From: Cordylochernes scorpioides
Taxonomy: Eukaryota > Arthropoda > Arachnida > Pseudoscorpiones > Chernetidae
Direction: 5' to 3'
DNA length: 64,000 bases
Assembly (NCBI GenBank): GCA_030710605.1
Contig: CP092886.1
Span: forward strand, 158,766,000 to 158,829,999
Part shown: positions 57,740 through 64,000 of the stretch, piece by piece
How positions within the stretch are numbered: the stretch's first letter is position 1
Layout: each line of letters begins with the position of its first letter
Made by a program: the position numbers and the translations under genes
Notes under the pieces: model-generated
Seen by the model: the letters and a program-made list of their open reading frames with translations, nothing else
Told to the model about the DNA's origin: nothing
Database searches by the model: none

Positions 57740-57935
57740 TTTAAAAATAGGCAAGACGGGTCAAAATACCTCGCCAAATATACGTCTACGTGAACATTGA
57801 AGGTAAAAAGGAAAAATTCGAAGTAAACTCTGGTGCAGAGTTAGCCTTTTTGTCTCGGGATAAGATTAAAGAACAATATCTCTCAAGATCCAAATATAGC
57901 ATTCAGATCATATACTGGTGATGTATTCGTATCAG
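57740..57935 (+). pseudogene. Aspartic protease remnant of the gypsy-type element
   Basis: The frame reads IYVYVNIEGKKEKFEV, then NSGAELAFLS at the active site, then RDKIKEQY, before a stop. The catalytic Asp of the DSG/DTG triad is replaced by Asn (codon 57826-57828), so the enzyme is inactive. In a live element it would mature Gag and Pol. Confidence 0.75.
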
Positions 57936-58104
57936 ATGGAAAAGTGAAGGTTTTGTGAAATACCAGGGAAGGACATCGCATGAAGAAATTTATATTGTTT
58001 CTGAAGAATATAATCCCTTACTGGGACGTGTTTGTCACCTCAATATTAATCTACATGATGTTGACTCGAAAATTTAAGAAACCGACATCAACATTGCATC
58101 GAAA

Positions 58105-58319
58105 CAATTAACGTGGGAGTTAGGGTACAAGCTCCATATTATGTAAATAACAAAGCTATGTGGAAACTAGGAAGAATAATGCAAAAATGGGAAGAACTAA
58201 ATTATATGTTGAAATTGGACGATGGCTACACTTTCAAAAGACTCATCAACCAGTTAAGGAAAACTGAGTGCCCAAAAAAGGCCATTAAATTTACTCCCGA
58301 TACAAAAAAAATAAAATGA
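58105..58319 (+). pseudogene. Integrase C-terminal tail of the gypsy-type element
   Basis: VGVRVQAPYYVNN, then WKLGRIMQKW, LNYMLKLDDG and KRLINQLRKTE, matching the post-core segment of Ty3-like integrases (G-x-x-V-x-x-R, W-x-x-G-x-I, Y-x-V-x-L-x-D-G, R-x-x-x-Q-L-R). About 70 residues in one frame to the TGA. The catalytic core is absent. Confidence 0.75.
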
Positions 58320-58558
58320 CTAAAACTTCAATCCTATTTGGATTCAACAATATGACTCTGGAACTATTATACAGCAACAACCGGCAGGTGCCAGTGACGA
58401 TGACGGGAGTCAACCTTCAGAGACAGCGCTATTCCATCCAGAACAGGAGCCTCGACTCCGCAGGTCTTCACGACAACACAAGCCTACTTAAACGACTATG
58501 TTGTATATAAAATGCCATATTCCACAATCCTATAAGTCCCCATTAAGCTAGAGGGAAC

Positions 58559-58709
58559 TGTGGTAGCAGAATATATTTCGACACACTGCTTATCATCATA
58601 CTTTAGTTAGAAACCACAATGTTCACTCAACTGCAATTACTGTTTGCATTCAATAAATAATCACTATGTATAAAAAGCAACTACTCATTATTTCTATCTA
58701 TTCACAACA
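58559..58709 (+). repeat. 3' LTR of the gypsy-type element
   Basis: 151 bp, preceded by AGCTAGAGGGAAC, a short purine-rich tract. It is shorter than the 5' LTR through small deletions and clearly diverged from it, implying an old insertion. Confidence 0.82.
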
Positions 58710-59230
58710 GAAATTAAGATTACTCAAATATCCGTAAGGCCTTTATAATTAATCGATATTGTTCCCAAATATTTATTATTTCCTAAACAAATTACAAATG
58801 TCAATAGCAAAATTTTCTCATTGCCTTCTATTCTTTTATGTGAATACGATTAAATTGCTTTGATCACACAAAATAAATTGCCTTGTCATCTTGACGTTTG
58901 TCTTTCCCAATTTTTTCGTGAGACAATAGGTCGCATCCGTATGACATTTATTGATTTCAATCAAAACGTTACAATGCCGCGCGTTCTTAGAATTCTATTC
59001 ATTTCGTACCGAGAAGAGAAAATACATATTGCTTTAATTTCACCAGTAGGGAAATCTACAGACCGCACTACTGTGGTATTTGTTTTTTTTTTTGGTTTAT
59101 ACATAAGGTGATGTGAAGAAATTCATGTTGAGGTGAAACCGCAGAATGAATTTACCACTTATAAGCCAGGCCCTTCAAACATGGAAACACCCACAAAGCT
59201 TTTATTAAGACACATTCAATCTTATATTAG
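58710..59230. other. Spacer with a headed-repeat fragment
   Basis: 58868-58920 (AAATAAATTGCCTTGTCATC, TTTGTCTTTCCCAATTTT) is a diverged piece of the interior of the GC-hairpin-headed repeats. Nothing else recognised. Confidence 0.4.
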
Positions 59231-59470
59231 ACTAGCCGAATGACCCGGGCAACGCCCGTGTTTTACCCGATTGAATGTTTTGATTCAAATACTATTTGTT
59301 ACAATTATAAATTGGCGCCTTAAATAAATGCATATGTTAGTTAATAACTATAGCCTATGTGCTTTATCTGTCTATGTACTGTTGGCTTCCGTAGGCGTCT
59401 CTTACTGGGAAAAGGAAAGAGAGGATTCCATTTAGTTATTAACTAATATATGCATTTATTTAAGGAGCGA
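59231..59470 (+). mobile_element. GC-hairpin-headed repeat, short copy with inner hairpin
   Basis: Head ACTAGCCGAATGACCCGGGC then AACGCCCGTGTTTTACCCG. Within it, TTAAATAAATGCATATGTTAG (59312 on) faces its complement TTAACTAATATATGCATTT (59443 on), a 30-bp-arm inverted repeat. No family tail was found. Confidence 0.5.
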
Positions 59471-59505
59471 CCCGCTCCAACACAGTAGTTACAAAAACGA
59501 AGAAG

Positions 59506-59608
59506 CGAGTGGGGGGGGGGCATGATGGGGGGGGGGGGGGGGCAAAGGTGGCGTGATCGTAGCCAACCAATAGGAGAGCGCCATTCCAAAAAAAAAAAAA
59601 AAAAAAAA
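59506..59608. repeat. Homopolymer cluster, G runs and an A run
   Basis: Two G runs (about 59511-59520 and 59527-59542, separated by CATGATG) are followed by a run of about 20 A at 59588-59608. Lengths are likely unreliable in the assembly. Confidence 0.8.
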
Positions 59609-59825
59609 CGGTGACAGAGATGAAAAATGAAGAATTAAGAACGCATGACGCTCGTAACTGTATATAGAATTATCCTGAGTTATTGCAAATAAATAATGTA
59701 AATAGAGAAATATAGTGGCTTAAGCACAAATAAGAATTTTATAATTTAATATTTATAGAAATTTTCATGTTCTTTCACAACTTTAAAAAGTGAAGTAAAA
59801 ATATATTAATATGAAAAATTAGATA

Positions 59826-60040
59826 TACTCATGAACAAAACTTAAGGTAGTTTCATATTTTGATGTCTTGGATGCCTGTTTTTTTTTTTTCAAGAAGACA
59901 GCAATTTTTTTTCACACTCGGTTACCTCGAGTGTCTTCAATAAAAGTCACTGTGTATCAAATATCTTTAAAAGTTGTTGTCTAAATCTAGATATAGATGC
60001 TAAGACGCACCACTTCCTCAAGTTTTTTTTAATGAGTGTA
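59826..60040. mobile_element. MITE family A copy
   Basis: Left ACTCATGAACAAAACTTAAGG, interior AAGAAGACAG, CACACTCGGTTACCTCG and CAATAAAAGTCACTGTGTATC, right CTTCCTCAAGTTTT and AATGAGTGTA. Near full length. Confidence 0.75.
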
Positions 60041-61487
60041 TGCTATATATATATAATTATGATATATATTCAAGAGAGAAAGAGAGAGAGAGAGTTGAAT
60101 TGTGAAAGGGAATTATAATTATAACGATTTTTCACAATAAGTTTATTTTATTATTGGTAGTGCTAACTTTTTAAAGCGAATTTGAAAAATTTTGTTGTAA
60201 ATATACACGCTACACGCGTACACTTACAAAAAAGTTCAAGTTAGAAATGGTGGATGTTACTTTTTAAGCCTGTCTAAGTACGAATTCCTTTTGAAAGCGG
60301 TAGCATTTCTAATAAAGAGAAAATTATTATATATGAAAATCTTTATAACTTCAATATATATGAGATTTAAAATATTCCCCAGACGAACAGAGACAGAGCA
60401 AATATAATTCCTAAATACGTTTCCTATATGGACCAAAGAAATGCTTTTACACAATTTGATGAGCGAGAGAGTTAACACACGAGAAAAACGTTATCATTGA
60501 ATAAAACCTTTTAAACTCGACGCCTACTTAATATTAAAGTTGCGCCATTTCTCTGAGGAAACATTAGAAGTTTTGTTTTCGGGAAAACAACTTCAAGTAT
60601 TCAATAATACGTTTACCTCGCATTCATTTTTTAGGAATAAAGAGAGTAAAATAGTTTTCACATTTTTCTAAAATACCATTTTTTTCACAATAAAAATATT
60701 TCCACCATTGAACCTATCCATTTAAGCTTACCAACCTAGATATCTTATTTCTCGTTGAAAATTAAAGCCATGTAACTCAAGAGAAGATATGGCTTTTAAA
60801 TCATATCATAAATGGAAATCCATTAGAATTTGCTTATTCAATCTCTTTAAATTGCATTTTAAAGCGTCATTTTCTTTTATTTTCTCAAGTTTTCCATCAT
60901 CTGGGAATGTTTATAGCGATTTAATCCGCGGCAGACAAAAAATGCTAAATGTGTCACGTCAAAAAGAAAAACAAATTTCAAAATTCTTTATTTGTTTTGT
61001 CGGATATATTTTAGGTAATTGATGGCGCTCAGTCACCTCAGATCTTACTCCATCCTGGGACGATGGATACATTTGAGTGAAACATTATTCATTTTAGCAT
61101 TTTCCCTCTACCTAGAAAATTGATTTAACACCCTTCACATGTTTAGCGTGGAGAAAGGTGTCTTTTTCTCTCTCTGCTCTCAATATATACAAATTTATAT
61201 AGAAACTATTTTATAAAACAAAAAATAACATTTTCAGTTGAATACAATAAAGAGAATATTATTATTATAAATTAGGCCTTGTTTAACCTTAGAAAGATAT
61301 TAAAATTTGAAATGGCATAAGCAGGTGTACAGTTATTAGTCCATGTTCTTGATTTAATTGGAACGAAAAATAATATGAAACGTAAAATAAAAAGGTTTCT
61401 GTAAATTCTTCAGACATGCTGTTTTATTTGCATCTATTATCTTCTTTAAAAAAAGAAAACTTCCAAATGATTCAAGTAATGTCTATC
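60041..61487. other. AT-rich spacer with a GA microsatellite
   Basis: (GA)n at about 60073-60094. Short frames on both strands lack support. If the exon at 61860 is real, part of this may be its upstream intron. Confidence 0.35.
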
Positions 61488-61845
61488 GAACTTAAATATC
61501 AGTGGTTCAGTTAGCATCTAGCTGAAATATCGTTGTACAATCAGTATATAGCTGAAATATTAGTGGTACAATTAGTATATAGCTGAAATATAAGTGGTAC
61601 AATTAGTATATAACTGAAACATTAGTGGTACAATTAGTATATAGCTAAAATATCGGTGGTACAATCAGTATATAGCTGAAATATTGGTGGAACAATTAGT
61701 ATATAGCTGAAATATCGGTGATACAATAATTATATACTGATATATCGGTGGTACAATTAGTATAGAGCTGAAATATCGGAGGTACAATCAGTATATAGCT
61801 GAAATATCGGTGATACAATTAGTATATAGCTTAAATATATCAACC
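61488..61845. repeat. Minisatellite, 30-31 bp unit, plus-oriented core
   Basis: About 11 units with AGTATATAGCTGAAATATCG and GTGGTACAAT. The core CTGAAATATCGGTGGTACAA reappears inverted in the larger array at 62182-63880. Confidence 0.93.
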
Positions 61846-61859
61846 TTCATCTCCTACAG

Positions 61860-62001
61860 AGTTAAGTGTTCAAAGTATCTAAGGCGAAGACACCTCAGAG
61901 CCAACTACACCCCGAGCATCGTCAAGCCTATCGTGACTAAAGATGTCCCCAGGCAGGCGCCTTCCAAGACCCACGCCTGTCACTCAGTCCTGCGCCCTTA
62001 A
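61860..62001 (+). CDS. Candidate terminal exon
   Basis: A good splice acceptor (CTTCATCTCCTACAG, ending 61859) opens a frame that continues to TAA at 61999-62001. It encodes about 46 residues, basic and proline-containing, including KCSKYLRRRHLRANYTPS and KDVPRQAPSKTHACHS. GC content is well above the minisatellites on both sides, and codon use looks coding-like. No family is recognised and no AATAAA follows closely. The upstream intron would contain the first minisatellite. It could instead be a fragment of a dead gene carried between two related arrays. Confidence 0.4.
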
Positions 62002-62181
62002 CTCTAGTAGTTGTACCAGCCCCTGAAGATGTGGATATGTACACATGTATCTAATTTAAGATTAAGTTTATATTAGCGGTAAAAAAAAAAACGAAAAAAG
62101 GTGAGGTTTCGGATAATTTCCTTATATATAGTAACCTTTTCCAAGCTATCCCATTAAAAAATAATTTACATCATTACAAGA
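62002..62181. other. Possible 3' UTR
   Basis: AT-rich with an 11-base A run at 62081-62091. No clear poly(A) signal. Confidence 0.3.
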
Positions 62182-63880
62182 TATTTGAGTTAGATAAATA
62201 CTACTTGAGCCGCCGATATTTCAGTTAGATAAATAATACTTGTACCACCGATATTTCAGTTAGATAAATGATACTTGCACCACCGATATTTGAGTTAGAT
62301 AATTACTATTTGTACCACCGAAATTCAGTTAGATAAATGATAGTTGTACCACCGATATTTCAGTTAGATAAATGATACTTGTACCACCGATATTTCAGTT
62401 AGATAAATACTACTTGTACCACCGATATTTCTGTTAGACAGATACTACTAGAACCACCGATATTTCAGTTAGATAAATATTACTTGTACCACCGATATTT
62501 CAGTTAGAAGAATACTATTTGTACCACTGATATTTCAGTTAGATAAAATGATACTTGTACCACCGATATTTCAGTTAGATAAAAACTACTTGTACCATCG
62601 ATATTTCAGTTAGATAAATGACACTTGTATCTCACCGATATTTCAGTTAGATAAATACTATTTGTTCCACCGATATTTCAGTTAGACAGATACTACTTGT
62701 ACCACCGATATTTCAGTTAGATAAATAATACTTGTACCACCGATATTTCTGTTAGATAAATACTACTTGTACCACTGATATTTCAGTTAGATAAATACTA
62801 CTTGTACCACCATATTTCAGTTAGATAAATGATATTTTTTACTGATATTTTAGTTAGATAAATACTACTTGTACCACCGATATTTAAGTTAGATAAATGT
62901 TACTTGTACCACGGATATTTCAGTTAGATAGATACTACTTGAACCACCGATATTTCAGTTATATAAATTTTACTTGTGCCACCGATATTTCAGTTAGATA
63001 AATGATACTTGCACCACCGATATTTGAGTTAGATAAATACTACTTGAACCACCGATATTTCTGTTAGAGAGATACTACTTGTACCACCGATATTTCAGTT
63101 AGATAAATATTACTTGTACCACCGATATTTCAGTTAGATGAAAACTATTTGTACCACTGATATTTCAGTTAGATAAATGATACTTGTACCACCGATATTT
63201 CAGTTAGATAAATGATACTTGTACCACCGATATTTCAGTTAGATAAATAGTACTTGTACCACCGTTATTTCAGTTAGACAGATACTACTTGTACCACCGA
63301 TATTTCAGTTAGATAAATAATACTTGTACCACCGATATTTCAGTTAGATAAATGATACTTGTACCACCGATATTTCAGTTAGATAAATAGTACTTGTACC
63401 ACCGTTATTTCAGTTAGATAAATACTACTTGTACCACCGATATTTCAGTTAGATAAATGATACTTGCACCACCGATATTTGAGTTAGATAAATACTACTT
63501 GTACCACCGATAATTCAGTTAGATAAATGATAGTTGTACCACCGATATTTCAGTTAGATAAATTATACTTGTACCACCGATATTTCAGTTAGACAGATAC
63601 TACTTGTACCACCGATATTTCAGTTAGATAAATGCTACTTGTACCACGGATATTTCAGTTAGATAAATGATACTTGTACCACCGATATTTCAGTTAGATA
63701 AATGATACTTGCATCACCGATATTTCAGTTAGATAAATGATACTTATACCACCGATATTTCAGTTAGATAAATGATACTTGTACCACCGATATTTCAGTT
63801 AGATAAATTATACTTGTACCACCGATATTTCAGTTAGACAGATACTACTTGTACCACCGATATTTCAGTTAGATAAATTG
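62182..63880. repeat. Large minisatellite, 35 bp unit, about 48 copies
   Basis: The unit contains ACCACCGATATTTCAGTTAG and ATAAATGATACTTGT, at exact 35-bp steps (62221, 62256 and on). Copies are highly homogeneous. It is oriented opposite to the 61488-61845 array. The right end at 63880 passes into TTAGATAAATTG words. Confidence 0.97.
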
Positions 63881-64000
63881 TGGTATTTTGCATAACAATA
63901 GTTATGTTTAGATAAATTGCCGTGATATGCAAATAAGGTTCTGCATAGTGTTTGTTTGTGTTACTATGTTAATTATTTTTATGTATATATATATTTTAAT
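63881..64000. other. Window edge, nothing recognised
   Basis: AGATAAATTGCCGTGATATG at 63913 echoes a word of the headed repeats. The window ends in (TA)n-rich sequence. Confidence 0.3.

Larger units (their letters stand above)
56305..58709 (+). mobile_element. Decayed gypsy-type (Ty3-like) LTR retrotransposon, internally deleted
   Basis: Bounded by two diverged LTRs (56305-56473 and 58559-58709), both TGT to ACA, with TAAAT before and GAAAT after, probably a 5-bp target duplication with one change. Inside, in order, are gag fragments, zinc knuckles, an aspartic protease remnant and the C-terminal tail of integrase. Reverse transcriptase, RNase H and the integrase core are missing between about 58080 and 58105, which explains the 2.4-kb length against roughly 5 kb for full elements. 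Many stops and frameshifts show it is dead. Confidence 0.88.

Noticed and set aside
62182-63880. 35-bp repeats as a CRISPR array
   Set aside because: Units abut with no spacers and no cas genes exist; it is a minisatellite.

Overview
This is a gene-poor, strongly AT-rich stretch of an animal nuclear genome. Intron-like splice signals, a eukaryotic tRNA gene, Tc1/mariner and LTR elements, LINE remnants, MITEs and long minisatellites dominate it. The style of the Tc1 transposase, the retroelement relics and the hammerhead-ribozyme repeats suggests an invertebrate, perhaps an arthropod or chelicerate. Nothing in the window fixes the species. Two 100-N scaffold gaps interrupt it (2595-2694 and 25507-25606).

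Protein-coding content is small. The left edge holds the 3' end of a kelch-type beta-propeller gene (to 914), followed by a poly(A) signal. Three further segments look like isolated coding exons with splice signals: a Cys-rich exon at 14425-14605 (+), a GC-rich exon at about 23285-23440 (-) that faintly resembles a receptor tyrosine phosphatase juxtamembrane segment, and a terminal-exon candidate at 61860-62001 (+). One intact tRNA-Gly(GCC) lies at 40318-40388 (-).

Mobile DNA makes up most of the recognisable sequence. From left to right: a six-copy TA-flanked MITE family (6.1, 9.1, 10.8, 17.3, 19.4 and 59.8 kb); LINE remnants (7.8 and 11.5 kb); a family of repeats headed by a GC-rich hairpin (12.3, 30.2, 30.7, 39.7, 39.9, 53.7, 55.3 and 59.2 kb); a dead mariner (28.1-28.8 kb); an intact Tc1-like transposon (33062-34480) inserted 12 bp inside one LTR of a non-autonomous LTR element (33050-37349); several foldback elements (24.5, 32.8, 38.6, 46.1 and 52.5 kb); and a decayed, internally deleted gypsy-type element (56305-58709).

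The most interesting signals are hammerhead ribozyme motifs. One family is on the minus strand (18.7 kb with a near-canonical core, decayed copies at 21.2, 38.7 and 48.9 kb). A second family is present as two inverted copies in one foldback at 46.1-46.4 kb. Also notable are a gag gene interrupted by a perfect 31-bp-arm hairpin flanked by 12-bp direct repeats, a MITE whose end has amplified into a 118-bp tandem array, and two minisatellites with the same core in opposite orientation flanking the last exon candidate. All identities, counts and pairings here were read by eye.
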